From the NCBI RefSeq assembly GCF_040026395.1, contig NZ_CP157278.1:5456001-5520000 (forward strand): DNA of 64,000 nt, read 5' to 3'. The position numbers and the translations under genes are program-made. Positions 1-8,586 of this stretch are shown here, piece by piece. The stretch comes from Pedobacter lusitanus. GTDB taxonomy: Bacteria; Bacteroidota; Bacteroidia; Sphingobacteriales; Sphingobacteriaceae. How positions within the stretch are numbered: position 1 is the first letter of the stretch; every line of letters begins with the position of its first letter. The notes beneath the pieces were generated by a model that worked only from the letters and a program-made list of their open reading frames with translations, made no database searches and was not told the origin of the DNA.

Positions 1-107
1 TACCAACCCCGAACCTCGGGTGACCTGTCACAACTCTCCATGATACGTGTCGGTGCTGAGCAATTTTAAGCTCAGTTTCTTCCGGATCAGCAGTCGGGTA
101 ATCACGA

Positions 108-148
108 CCTGAAACTTATACCGGCTGATTGCCGGTATAAGTTTCAGG
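108..148. terminator. Strong hairpin downstream of the histidine kinase
   Basis: Perfect 18-bp inverted repeat (arms 108-125 and 131-148) with a 5-nt loop, 46 bp past the stop of the minus-strand kinase gene. No T tract follows on either strand, so it is not a textbook intrinsic terminator, but its place at a gene end fits transcript termination or 3'-end protection. Confidence 0.45.
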
Positions 149-193
149 AACCCTGGTTCCATTGAAAAAAGGTTAAAGAAGATGAAAAAAGAG

Positions 194-2329
194 TTAAGGA
201 AGATAATCGAGGATTTTTTCCAGCAGTTCTTTCTCTTTATAGGGTTTCACCAGGTAGTCATTCAGACCAGAAGAAATATAATTCTGATGAGACTCCGGAG
301 ATATCTGGCCGGTTATAGCTATAATCGGTGTTCCGCATTTTTTGCTATCCTGATGTGCCCTGATTTTTTTGGTCAGTTCAACTCCGTCCATTCCTGGCAT
401 TTCAATGTCAGTCAGGACCATATCGTAATGTTTTTGATCAAATGCCTTTAAAGCATCTTCGCCATTGGTGGCCGTATCAAAACTAATATCAAGCTTATTG
501 AATATCATTTTAATCACCAGAAGATTCATATTTGCATCATCTACGACCAGTAAATGGATATTTTTGAAACGATCGGCCTGTGAAACCAGACTTTCTGTTT
601 CTGTTAAATCTTCCTGTGTCTGTTCTGTAATAGGGTAAGGTAATTCCAGATAAAACGTAGATCCTTTGCCCAGGGTACTGTTTACTGTAATTTTACCATG
701 ATGAAGATCTACCAGTTTTTTACAGATAGGTAAGCCCAGGCCGGAGCCTTTTTGCCAGTCCATGCGTTTGTTGTTCATGACCTGCGAAAATTCATCAAAA
801 ATAAACGGCAGTTCTTTTTCTGAAATTCCAATTCCGGTATCGCTAACCTCTATATATAGCTGGATATGACCGGCTTCGGTCTTTTTTGTATTTACTTTTA
901 CCAACACTTCGCCCTTGTCGGTGAATTTAATGGCATTGGCAATCAGGTTGACCAGGATCTGTTTCAGACGATAAGGATCTCCGGTTACCAGTAAATCAGG
1001 TGCGTCTTTTTGATTCAGAATCAATTTCAGACCCTTCTGATTTGCCAGTACAGCGGTAGCAGCAACGATTTCATGCAGAATAGTCTTATAATGAAAAGGG
1101 GTTTTCGAAAGCGATAGTTTTCCGGTTTCCAGACGTGAAAAGTCGAGGATTTCGTTTACCGCAGACAATAACATAGAAGAAGAGGTTTCCAGTAAATTGG
1201 CCATAGCTTCCTGTTCTGTGTTTAACGGGGTTGCTTTAAGCTGTTCCGTTGCGCCCAGAATTGCATTCAGGGGCGTACGCATTTCGTGACTTATACTGGT
1301 GAAAAATCTGGATTTAACAATTACCTGTTCTGAAGCCAGTTTGCTGGCCTGTACAATTTTATTGTAAGCAATATATAACGAAATCAGCAGGGAGACAATG
1401 ATTACAATAGCGAATACATTAATCAGGAAGTTGATTTTTACAGAAGTACCGAGAACTTCTAAAGAGTGCTGGGCCTGACTTCTGAATGAAGCTCTTCTAT
1501 TTTCCTGCAGCTGACGTTCCCTGTCACTGAACTCACTGAACATGACTTTGATATTAGCCAGAATCCGTTCATTCAACTTTAAAATAGAACGCTCATTCTC
1601 AGCTAGCAGCTTATGGTTTCCTCTCTGATTTTCAAAAATATTTTTGTAGAATTTTTCGATTTCGTCTATCTGTTTTTTACTGTAAACATTATCGTTTTCA
1701 GTAGCTTCGACAGTGACAGTTTCTATCTTACTTGTTTTAGCTGTATCTTTTTTATCTCCTTTATTGAGGATCGCGCTTTTTAAACGTTGAAAGAATTTTG
1801 TCTTTTTAACTTCGGGCACCGGGGCGATAACCTCAGTTCTGATAGTCTTTTTAACTACTGGTCTGGGAGATCTTTTAAATACAATCGCCGGAATCGGATT
1901 TCTTGAAGTATCTGTTTTTAAGTTGACAGACATCAGGGAATCCGTCATCTTTTTAATGCTGGCGTAAAGCAGAATCTGTTTGTTTCTTTTAGCCAGATCA
2001 TTTGATATGTCTGTAGAAACATCTTTCATTTCATCTTTGGAAAAGCTCTCCAGCAGGGCAGAAACACGTTGTATTCCTTTACTATACTTTATGAAATATT
2101 GTTTATCCCAAAGGGAGGTGTACATTCTAAAGTTGTTTTCGGCTTCCTGAAGTCCCATGTTAATGGTGTCCAGTTTATAGATCTGCTCATTATTAACATC
2201 TCTCAGCAGACTGGTAGCCTGAAGTGTTTTTTGTCCGGTATAATGTATATAAGAGGTTCTTAGCAGCAGCACAATAAAGAATGCAATGATTACCAGAATG
2301 ATTATAAAGGAGACTTGCTTATTCTTCAT
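194..2329 (-). CDS. Hybrid sensor histidine kinase / response regulator
   Basis: Membrane-bound signalling kinase of 711 residues that should autophosphorylate on His and pass phosphate to its own receiver. An N-terminal helix (about 7-23) and a second helix (about 300-322) flank a long, partly Lys/Thr-rich extracytoplasmic region of unknown ligand. The HisKA box SHEMRTPLNAILG holds His348. HATPase motifs follow (NLIANAIKF, DTGIGI, GSGLGLPICKKL). The C-terminal receiver has the acidic pair in LLVVDDANMN and the phospho-acceptor Asp641 in LTDIEMPGMDG. No output DNA-binding domain and no partner regulator are adjacent, so the target is unknown. It is divergent from the LysR gene. Kinase class is certain; signal is not. 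Confidence 0.95.
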   Translation of the reverse strand: MKNKQVSFIIILVIIAFFIVLLLRTSYIHYTGQKTLQATSLLRDVNNEQIYKLDTINMGLQEAENNFRMYTSLWDKQYFIKYSKGIQRVSALLESFSKDEMKDVSTDISNDLAKRNKQILLYASIKKMTDSLMSVNLKTDTSRNPIPAIVFKRSPRPVVKKTIRTEVIAPVPEVKKTKFFQRLKSAILNKGDKKDTAKTSKIETVTVEATENDNVYSKKQIDEIEKFYKNIFENQRGNHKLLAENERSILKLNERILANIKVMFSEFSDRERQLQENRRASFRSQAQHSLEVLGTSVKINFLINVFAIVIIVSLLISLYIAYNKIVQASKLASEQVIVKSRFFTSISHEMRTPLNAILGATEQLKATPLNTEQEAMANLLETSSSMLLSAVNEILDFSRLETGKLSLSKTPFHYKTILHEIVAATAVLANQKGLKLILNQKDAPDLLVTGDPYRLKQILVNLIANAIKFTDKGEVLVKVNTKKTEAGHIQLYIEVSDTGIGISEKELPFIFDEFSQVMNNKRMDWQKGSGLGLPICKKLVDLHHGKITVNSTLGKGSTFYLELPYPITEQTQEDLTETESLVSQADRFKNIHLLVVDDANMNLLVIKMIFNKLDISFDTATNGEDALKAFDQKHYDMVLTDIEMPGMDGVELTKKIRAHQDSKKCGTPIIAITGQISPESHQNYISSGLNDYLVKPYKEKELLEKILDYLP

Positions 2330-2512
2330 TTCGTTTTTTAGTTCTTTCTCTCGCTTATCCGCTTTGCAGGTTAATGATGTTTGCAGAAATAGCTTATTAA
2401 TTTGTAAATGTAGCGGAAAATTTTGTTAGATAAATATATTGTCCGCCAGCATTATAATTTGGATGGCCTGGTTATTTCGTTTATTGCTGTTTTATTAAGA
2501 CCTTGGCAGTCT

Positions 2513-3409
2513 ATGTCAGACTTTCGTTTAGAGGTTTTTTATACCGTTGCCAGAAGGCTCAGTTTTACCAAAGCTGCGGCCGCATTATTTATTACGCAGC
2601 CTGCTGTTACCAAACATATCAATGAACTGGAACAGCAATATGATAATAAATTGTTTGAGCGTAAAGGCAATAAAATACAACTGACCGCTGCAGGAGAACT
2701 GTTACTAAGCCATACAGAAGCCTTGTTTGATGTTTACAGGAATATTGATTTTGATATGAACGCGCTGGTTCATAAAAAAGAGGGGATTTTGTATCTCGGT
2801 GCCAGTACCACAGTTTCTCAATATATTATAGCACCAATACTTGCCGGATTCAGGAAGAAGTTTAAAGCTATAGAGATCAGACTGATCAATGGCAATACTG
2901 AACAGATAGAAAGAGCTTTACTGGAAAAGGAAATTCAGCTGGGGATCATAGAAGGAAGATCTAAACATCAGGAAATCAGTTATACCGAGTTTATCAGGGA
3001 TGAAATCGTACTGGTTTGTGGCAAAGATCATCCGCTGGCCAGAAAATCTGAACTGAGTAAAGAATCAATTCTGGAAAGTTCTTTTGTAATGCGGGAGCAG
3101 GGATCAGGAACGCTTGAAGTCATTGATTATGCTTTAAAAGAGATAGGGATGAGGGTTGCTGATCTTAAGGTGGAAATTCAGCTGGGCAGTACCGAAAGTA
3201 TCAAATCATATCTGATGCACTCTCATTGTCTGGCTTTTATTTCTGTTCATGCCTTAACAGATGAGCTGCAGCGTGGAACATTAAGGATCATTGACGTAGC
3301 CGGATTAAACATAGAACGCTATTTTTATTTCATTCAGCTTCATGGTAAACCGGATGGTTTGTCAGAAGTTTTTCTTCGCCATGCACAATTGGCTCATAAC
3401 CTGAAGTAA
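2513..3409 (+). CDS. LysR-family transcriptional regulator
   Basis: LysR-type activator/repressor of 298 residues. The winged HTH occupies residues 1-60 (VARRLSFTKAAAALFITQPA, then KLFERKGNKIQLTAAG), followed by a periplasmic-binding-like effector domain (about 90-295). An upstream TTG at 2423 is open in frame, but the ATG at 2513 starts exactly where LysR proteins start (MSDFRLEVF), so it is chosen. The next gene, same strand, is a YeiH-type membrane protein. A LysR gene beside a yeiH homologue is a recurring pair (yeiE-yeiH in E. coli), so the exporter is the likely target. The effector is unknown. Confidence 0.92.
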   Translation: MSDFRLEVFYTVARRLSFTKAAAALFITQPAVTKHINELEQQYDNKLFERKGNKIQLTAAGELLLSHTEALFDVYRNIDFDMNALVHKKEGILYLGASTTVSQYIIAPILAGFRKKFKAIEIRLINGNTEQIERALLEKEIQLGIIEGRSKHQEISYTEFIRDEIVLVCGKDHPLARKSELSKESILESSFVMREQGSGTLEVIDYALKEIGMRVADLKVEIQLGSTESIKSYLMHSHCLAFISVHALTDELQRGTLRIIDVAGLNIERYFYFIQLHGKPDGLSEVFLRHAQLAHNLK

Positions 3410-3430
3410 TGGGGGATTAGTTTTATCAAT

Positions 3431-3461
3431 TTGACCTGTCTGGCTATTTGGGACATCTTTG
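3431..3461 (+). promoter_or_regulatory. Predicted promoter of the YeiH-type gene
   Basis: TTG at 3431-3433, a 20-nt spacer, then CATCTTTG at 3454-3461, one mismatch from the Bacteroidota -7 element TAnnTTTG. The expected start of transcription near 3468 favours the ATG at 3482 over the in-frame TTG at 3431. Confidence 0.45.
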
Positions 3462-3481
3462 CTGCACAAAACACAAAGATT

Positions 3482-4414
3482 ATGCAAATGAGTCTAACCA
3501 CCCGTAAAATTATATTTATTCTTGCAGCATTATGCTGTCTGCTACCATTCATGTCTCCACCGCTGGCTTTACTGCTGGGGCTGATCGTTGCCCAGATTAT
3601 GGAACATCCATTTCTGCACCTGAATCATCGGGCTACTAACTGGCTGTTGAAATTAGCGGTAGTCGGACTGGGTTTTGGGATGAATCTTTCATCTGCGCTG
3701 GCAGCAGGCAGGGAAGGCTTTTTATTCACGGTAGCTTCTATATTTGGTGTGCTTATACTGGGTTTTATTCTGGGTAAACTATTTAAAACAGAACGTAAAA
3801 CCTCCTTCCTGATTTCTTCAGGCACAGCAATATGCGGAGGAAGTGCTATTGCTGCGCTATCTCCGGTCATGAAAGCCGGGGAAAAGGAGATCTCAGCTGC
3901 GCTTGGAATTGTATTTATACTGAATTCTGCAGCCTTATTTATATTTCCCGGTATTGGCCATATGCTGAATTTAACACAGAACCAGTTTGGAATATGGTGT
4001 GCAATAGCTATTCATGATACCAGTTCTGTAGTAGGAGCAGCCAGTAAATACGGGGAACAGGCGTTACAAATCGCTACGACGGTTAAACTGGCGCGTGCAT
4101 TATGGATTATTCCTGTAGCGCTTGGTACTGCTTTTCTTTTTAAAACTGATCAGAAAAAGATTAAAATCCCTTACTTTATCGGCTTGTTTATTCTGGCAAT
4201 GCTGGCAAATACCTATCTGCCGGGTGTGAAAACTTTGGCACCTTATCTGGTTTCTCTGGCTAAGGTGGGATTGACTTTAACACTGTTTCTGATCGGGAGC
4301 GGGTTATCATTTCAGGTTATCGGCGCTGTTGGGATCAAACCTTTTGCTCAGGGAGTTTTATTATGGGTAGCTATTTCTGTAGCTTCTTTATGGGCAATTA
4401 TGGTACTGGTCTGA
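3482..4414 (+). CDS. YeiH-family putative sulfate exporter (membrane protein)
   Basis: Integral membrane protein of about 310 residues with roughly ten hydrophobic segments and the family signatures NWLLKLAVVGLGFGMNL, GTAICGGSAIAA and HDTSSVVGAASKYG. These mark the UPF0324/YeiH family, annotated as putative sulfate exporters; the substrate is not firmly established in most members. Start set at ATG 3482 (a second ATG at 3488 is equally possible) because the upstream TTG lies in the predicted promoter. It follows the LysR gene on the same strand and is probably controlled by it. Confidence 0.85.
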   Translation: MQMSLTTRKIIFILAALCCLLPFMSPPLALLLGLIVAQIMEHPFLHLNHRATNWLLKLAVVGLGFGMNLSSALAAGREGFLFTVASIFGVLILGFILGKLFKTERKTSFLISSGTAICGGSAIAALSPVMKAGEKEISAALGIVFILNSAALFIFPGIGHMLNLTQNQFGIWCAIAIHDTSSVVGAASKYGEQALQIATTVKLARALWIIPVALGTAFLFKTDQKKIKIPYFIGLFILAMLANTYLPGVKTLAPYLVSLAKVGLTLTLFLIGSGLSFQVIGAVGIKPFAQGVLLWVAISVASLWAIMVLV

Positions 4415-4456
4415 ACAGGAATTCCAATCAACAGCCATGCGGCATAAAATTTTGCG

Positions 4457-4466
4457 CAAACGTTTG
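4457..4466. promoter_or_regulatory. Palindrome CAAACGTTTG, operator candidate 1
   Basis: Perfect 10-bp palindrome in the 345-bp space between the exporter gene and the metallopeptidase gene. The same palindrome recurs at 4650-4659. AAACGTTT cores are typical of LacI/GalR-family sites, but no LacI-type gene lies in this window. Apart from these two sites and a small hairpin (4709-4729), nothing recognisable fills 4415-4759. Confidence 0.35.
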
Positions 4467-4648
4467 ATATGGTCATTTGAGCTGTAGTTATCTTTTATCA
4501 AATGATAACAGCCCGGATGATCATTAGTTTTCAGGCTGGTTTTGATGGTTTCCGTTTTGAAATTTCTATTAATACCGTGGATTATATTGTTTATTAGGAC
4601 GTTTTGATGGAAAAAGAGGAGGAAATGCAACAATGTTTTTTCCGTAGA

Positions 4649-4660
4649 ACAAACGTTTGT
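4649..4660. promoter_or_regulatory. Palindrome ACAAACGTTTGT, operator candidate 2
   Basis: A 12-bp perfect palindrome containing the same CAAACGTTTG core as 4457-4466, 193 bp away, and about 100 bp upstream of the metallopeptidase start. Two identical sites suggest a looped operator pair controlling that gene. Confidence 0.4.
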
Positions 4661-4759
4661 GTATCATTTATGATGCATGTTTTTTATAGTTATCTATAGA
4701 TTACAGTTAACTAAAGTGTTGTGCTTTAGTAAGCTATCATACACCTAACCATTTTACTT

Positions 4760-6358
4760 ATGAAAACAAAACTATTACTATTAATTCCGGTACTAATCAG
4801 CTTTATGGCTTGTAAGAAAGTCACGGACACCGCAGGACCAGGTGGTGGCAGTGCGAAAGCCGACTCAGTAACTACTGCTGATGGATATAGCAGCGATCAT
4901 ATCCATAACCTTAATCTTGTCTATTTTATACCGAATGATCTGGATACTTTACCGGGTTATCAGAAACGTTTAAGTGATCTGATGCTTTGGGGACAAAAAT
5001 TCTATAAAGATGAAATGACCCGCAACGGTTATGCAGATAAAACTTTTGGCTTATTTACAAGCCTGACAAAAGGGGTGAAAATTATTGTAATCAGAGGTAC
5101 TAAACCAAAAAGCGGTTATCCGTATTCTGGTGGAAGTGGTGCGGTTTCACAAGAGATCAATGCATATTTTACCGCACATCCGACAGAAAATACAAGTGCA
5201 CATACTCTGGTTATTATACCACGTTATGAATTTAAAGCGGATGGAACACCAAGTGGCGGACCATTTTATGGAACAGGAAAATGGTGTTATGCACTGGATT
5301 ATGAAGGGCTGGATATTAAAAACCTGGGAAAAACTGATGCTGACGGCAAACGTTTCAGCGTTTGGTTTGGTGGAATGATGCATGAATTAGGACATGGTCT
5401 TAATTTGCCGCATAACTGCCAGAAAGTATCAGAAAATGCAACGCTGGGTATGGCGCTGATGTGGGCTGGTAATGGTACACTGGGAATCTCTAAAACTTTT
5501 TTAACAGCTACAGATGCTGCTATTTTAAATGTAAACCAGATCTTTAATAAAGATGATAAGCCCCGTTATGGAGCTGTTAAAGCATCAATTAGTAAGATTC
5601 ATGCGAAATACGACGCTGGCAAAGCTGCAATTGTGGTTTCAGGCAGATTTACTTCTGATGTAAAGGTTAACAGTGTGGTTTATTATAATGACCCGAATGT
5701 CAACAATGAAGGTACAGGCGTCAATAAAGATTATAATGCAACTACCTGGGAATCCAAGGCGATCGGACTGGATAGTTTTTATGTTGAAATGCCGATTTCC
5801 GAGCTTAAATATAAAGACGGTAATCCTTATGAGCTGAAAGTAAAACTGGTTCATGATAATGGAAATGTCACTGAAACAATTTATAACTATGAATTTGTAA
5901 ATAATATTCCGGTATTGAATTTCAGCAGCAGAGATGAATTCAGTAAAACAGGATGGAGTGTAATCAATGTAAGCTCGCAGGAGACTTCACAGGAGGATGG
6001 TAAATCTGCCAACCTGATTGATGGAGTAATCAATACTTACTGGCATTCACAATATTCTGGTACAACAGCTGCTTATCCGCACTCTTTTACTATTGATATG
6101 GCGGCTGCTAAACAGGTAACGGGTATTAGTATTACACAGAGAAATGGTTTACAAAGAGCTGTGAAAGATCTTGAGATCTTATATAGCACTGATGGATCTT
6201 CGTTTGTTTCTGCGGGATCTTATGTGCTGGCTAATGTTAATGGTGCGCAGTATATTAATCTGCCATCACCGCAAAACTTCCGTTATTATAAAATAATTGC
6301 CAAATCTTCTTATGATGGACAGCCATTTGCTGCCCTATCAGAAGTTGGGGCTTATTGA
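4760..6358 (+). CDS. Lipoprotein zinc metallopeptidase with F5/8 type C (discoidin) domain
   Basis: Secreted, lipid-anchored protease candidate of 532 residues. The signal peptide ends in a lipobox (SFMACKK, Cys18). The zinc site HELGHGLNLPH (His208, Glu209, His212, His218) is the extended HExxHxx(G/N)xxH metzincin pattern, with Asn where most metzincins have Gly. The region from about 390 to the end looks like an F5/8 type C carbohydrate-binding domain (NLIDGVINTYWHSQY, then AVKDLEILYSTDGSSF). Together they suggest a surface enzyme acting on glycoproteins or a glycan-rich matrix. The substrate is unknown. Two palindromic operator candidates lie upstream and a terminator follows. Confidence 0.8.
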   Translation: MKTKLLLLIPVLISFMACKKVTDTAGPGGGSAKADSVTTADGYSSDHIHNLNLVYFIPNDLDTLPGYQKRLSDLMLWGQKFYKDEMTRNGYADKTFGLFTSLTKGVKIIVIRGTKPKSGYPYSGGSGAVSQEINAYFTAHPTENTSAHTLVIIPRYEFKADGTPSGGPFYGTGKWCYALDYEGLDIKNLGKTDADGKRFSVWFGGMMHELGHGLNLPHNCQKVSENATLGMALMWAGNGTLGISKTFLTATDAAILNVNQIFNKDDKPRYGAVKASISKIHAKYDAGKAAIVVSGRFTSDVKVNSVVYYNDPNVNNEGTGVNKDYNATTWESKAIGLDSFYVEMPISELKYKDGNPYELKVKLVHDNGNVTETIYNYEFVNNIPVLNFSSRDEFSKTGWSVINVSSQETSQEDGKSANLIDGVINTYWHSQYSGTTAAYPHSFTIDMAAAKQVTGISITQRNGLQRAVKDLEILYSTDGSSFVSAGSYVLANVNGAQYINLPSPQNFRYYKIIAKSSYDGQPFAALSEVGAY

Positions 6359-6378
6359 TAGTTTGGTTTATTGATTCG

Positions 6379-6418
6379 AGCCCCTGGTCTGCCTGCATGC
6401 AGATCGGGGGCTTTTTTA
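6379..6418 (+). terminator. Rho-independent terminator after the metallopeptidase
   Basis: Outer stem AGCCCC/GGGGCT and inner stem TCTGC/GCAGA, followed by CTTTTTTAT. It begins 20 bp past the stop codon. Confidence 0.8.
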
Positions 6419-6427
6419 TGAGGTTGA

Positions 6428-7603
6428 TTAAAAGATTCCTTTTTTATGATTTGCCAGTACAGCTGTTTGTGCCGGGGTAATGCCGAAGTGATCCTCTACC
6501 AGTTGTGCCGGGTTAGATGCCAGCCAGTCATTGAGTGATATATCCTGATATTCGTCAGAGTTGAAAACAATAATCAATTTGAGGGTTTCAGTACCGGTGT
6601 TTTCTATATAGTGGCCAAAACCTTGTTTGATAAACGAAACCATACCCTTTTTGTAGGGCATTGTTTTTACCCGTCCATGTGAACCAAAAATACTCAGATT
6701 TCCCTGTCCGCTCATAACATATTGCCATTCGTCAGCATTGGGGTGCCAATGCAATTCACGGATTGCTCCCGGTTCAATGTCCATCCTTAAAGCAGTTAAT
6801 GTCTTTTGAATAGGGAATTCCTGAACAGATACTTTTCTGGTAGAACCGCCATGGTATTTTTGATAAACACCATCGGTCTCCATGCGGAATTTATGGGCAG
6901 CGTAACTCGGTGGTATATTTGGATCTATGTTTTGTGGTTTTGTGGCTGTGGCTATTTTACCTGTACCAATATAAAGCTCTTTATGAGGGGAAGATGCAAA
7001 TGCACTTGCCGGTAATCCGGAATTGCGTGCCAGTATCTCAGGAGAGAGATGATTTATCCAGTCTGTTGAACTGAACGTTCCAAATTCAGAAAAGTGACCA
7101 TTGTCAAAGACCAATAAGAACAGGCATGATTTATTACCTATACACTGCAGGCAATGTCCGTGGCCTTTTGGGAAATACCAGATATCACCTTTTTCGAAAT
7201 CATCTGTTGCTGTAGTTCCATCCGGAGCAACAACGGTTGTACGTACACTTCCTTCCAAAACATAGGCCCATTCTGCTGCGATAGAGTGCCAGTGTAATTC
7301 ACGGAAACTGCCTGGATTTAACCGCATAATTACTCCTGCAATACTTTGGGATACCGGAAATTCTTCGACGGTGGCTTCCTTAGCTGTACCACCAGGGCCA
7401 ACCCAACCTTTACTGCCGTTTTCAATGTCGTATACGAAATCTTCCAATTCTGCTTGTGGGCCTTCATAGCCATTTTTTACTGTTGATTTTACTGCTGCCT
7501 CAGCCTTTTTGGGAATTAATAAATCTAAGCTTGTTGCTGCTGTTACCAAACCGAAAGTTGATAAAGATGCTGTGGAAATGAATCCGCGTCTTGTAGTTGT
7601 CAT
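6428..7603 (-). CDS. Bicupin, oxalate decarboxylase family, with Tat-type signal
   Basis: Two-cupin manganese enzyme of 391 residues. The N-terminus has a twin-arginine motif (TTRRGFIS) and a hydrophobic stretch, so export by Tat is likely. Each cupin carries its metal motif: ELHWHSIAAEWAYVLEG and ELHWHPNADEWQYVMSG. The lid segment of the first domain (GHFSEFGTFSSTDW) keeps the Glu that in Bacillus OxdC separates decarboxylase from oxidase activity, though the rest of the lid differs from SENST. Oxalate to formate plus CO2 is the family reaction; the real substrate is not proven. It is divergent from a GntR gene with three shared operator-like sites between them. Confidence 0.85.
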   Translation of the reverse strand: MTTTRRGFISTASLSTFGLVTAATSLDLLIPKKAEAAVKSTVKNGYEGPQAELEDFVYDIENGSKGWVGPGGTAKEATVEEFPVSQSIAGVIMRLNPGSFRELHWHSIAAEWAYVLEGSVRTTVVAPDGTTATDDFEKGDIWYFPKGHGHCLQCIGNKSCLFLLVFDNGHFSEFGTFSSTDWINHLSPEILARNSGLPASAFASSPHKELYIGTGKIATATKPQNIDPNIPPSYAAHKFRMETDGVYQKYHGGSTRKVSVQEFPIQKTLTALRMDIEPGAIRELHWHPNADEWQYVMSGQGNLSIFGSHGRVKTMPYKKGMVSFIKQGFGHYIENTGTETLKLIIVFNSDEYQDISLNDWLASNPAQLVEDHFGITPAQTAVLANHKKGIF

Positions 7604-7625
7604 ATCTTTTTAGATTAATATAAGG

Positions 7626-7633
7626 CAAATATA
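7626..7633 (-). promoter_or_regulatory. Predicted -7 element of the bicupin gene
   Basis: TATATTTG on the minus strand matches TAnnTTTG and lies 23 bp before the bicupin start codon. No clear TTG -33 box precedes it; the space where it should be is close to the first GntR-like operator, as expected for a repressed promoter. Confidence 0.5.
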
Positions 7634-7659
7634 GAATGCATATTTGAAAATTCATAATA

Positions 7660-7674
7660 AAACATCATATGTTT
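7660..7674. promoter_or_regulatory. GntR operator candidate 1
   Basis: AAACATCATATGTTT, a 15-mer with 6-bp inverted arms AAACAT/ATGTTT around a 3-bp centre. It is one of three near-identical sites between the divergent bicupin and gntR genes. Confidence 0.65.
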
Positions 7675-7678
7675 GATT

Positions 7679-7693
7679 TAACATCATATGTTT
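7679..7693. promoter_or_regulatory. GntR operator candidate 2
   Basis: TAACATCATATGTTT, one base off operator 1 and starting 19 bp from its start, so the two sites lie about two helical turns apart. Confidence 0.6.
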
Positions 7694-7801
7694 GTGGTCA
7701 ATGATCATTTTGCAGTGGTAAACTTGAATTAATGGCTATATCTTGTTGCAGACAAACTAAAAACTATTAATATTTAGGTCTGTTTTTATGATGTTTAAAA
7801 T

Positions 7802-7816
7802 AAACATCGTATGTTT
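7802..7816. promoter_or_regulatory. GntR operator candidate 3, overlapping the gntR -7 element
   Basis: AAACATCGTATGTTT with the same inverted arms as sites 1 and 2. Its right half overlaps TATGTTTG (7810-7817), a perfect TAnnTTTG -7 element pointing into gntR, so binding here should repress gntR itself. Confidence 0.6.
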
Positions 7817-7833
7817 GTTGCAAAGCAATTATT

Positions 7834-8487
7834 TTGAGCAACTCCATCAAACTTTACGAAAAGGTCATCAATCTGATTAAGGAAGATATCTCTCAGGGAA
7901 AATATAAAGCAGGGGAGAAGATTCCATCTGAACCTGAGCTGATGAAATTATACAGTGTTGGCCGGTCAAGTATCAGGGAAGCCATTAAAACGCTTGCAAT
8001 TTCAGGAATTTTGAAAGTACAGCAGGGATCTGGTACTTTTGTCAATAATAGTTTTCAGGAGGTCAGTATTGAACAGCGGTTAAGACGGGCCGATTTTGAT
8101 GATGTCAACGCAGTCAGAAGATTACTGGAAAAGGAGCTTGTAAAGCTCGCTACGCAAAATCGTACAGATGAACAGCTTTTAGAGATTGAACAATGCCTGG
8201 AGAATCGTAAAACAGCTATTCAGGCCGAAGATGCCCAGTCTTGTGCTGATGCAGATATTGCTTTTCATACGGCTATTGCCAGGGCTTCTGCCAATCCGGT
8301 ATTATCCGATTTATATTATAGTTTTACGCTGATCATGCGTAATTTCTTTAGTGCCAGAGAGAAACAGGGAATCAGCCGTTTTGCTATGAATCATCATTTG
8401 CATGAGCAATTATTTAAAGCCATTAAAAGTAAAAAACTAAGCCAGTCACAGGCTGTGTTGCAAAAGATTCTGGATAATAACTATTAA
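7834..8487 (+). CDS. GntR-family (FadR/FCD) transcriptional regulator
   Basis: Repressor-type regulator of 217 residues: winged HTH at 5-70 (IPSEPELMKLYSVGRSSIRE, then GILKVQQGSGTFV) and an alpha-helical FCD effector domain at about 80-215 with the His-rich positions that usually bind a metal and an organic acid. The frame begins with TTG at 7834; no ATG precedes the first HTH helix in frame, and an intact helix needs this start. Three matching palindromes upstream point to autoregulation and control of the divergent bicupin. A carboxylic acid such as oxalate is a reasonable but unproven effector. Confidence 0.88.
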   Translation: MSNSIKLYEKVINLIKEDISQGKYKAGEKIPSEPELMKLYSVGRSSIREAIKTLAISGILKVQQGSGTFVNNSFQEVSIEQRLRRADFDDVNAVRRLLEKELVKLATQNRTDEQLLEIEQCLENRKTAIQAEDAQSCADADIAFHTAIARASANPVLSDLYYSFTLIMRNFFSAREKQGISRFAMNHHLHEQLFKAIKSKKLSQSQAVLQKILDNNY

Positions 8488-8513
8488 GGCTTTTTTAACG
8501 TGTGGTATCAGAT

Positions 8514-8544
8514 CAAAAAAAAAGCCTGCTAATTATTAGCAGGC
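8514..8544 (-). terminator. Terminator of the lyase-like gene
   Basis: GCCTGCT/AGCAGGC stem (8524-8530 and 8538-8544) with a 7-nt loop. On the minus strand it runs into nine T residues. It lies between the convergent gntR and lyase-like genes. Confidence 0.8.
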
Positions 8545-8586
8545 CGGGTTAAACTGGTAGTTTTATTTTCCTGATGAATACAGTTA

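Noticed and set aside
108..148. Riboswitch or transposon end
   Set aside because: A single simple hairpin with no conserved riboswitch features, no transposase and no second copy seen in the window.
4388..4633. Minus-strand open frame of 81 codons overlapping the exporter gene end
   Set aside because: Composition is unlike a protein, it overlaps a well-supported gene, and the operator candidate lies within it.
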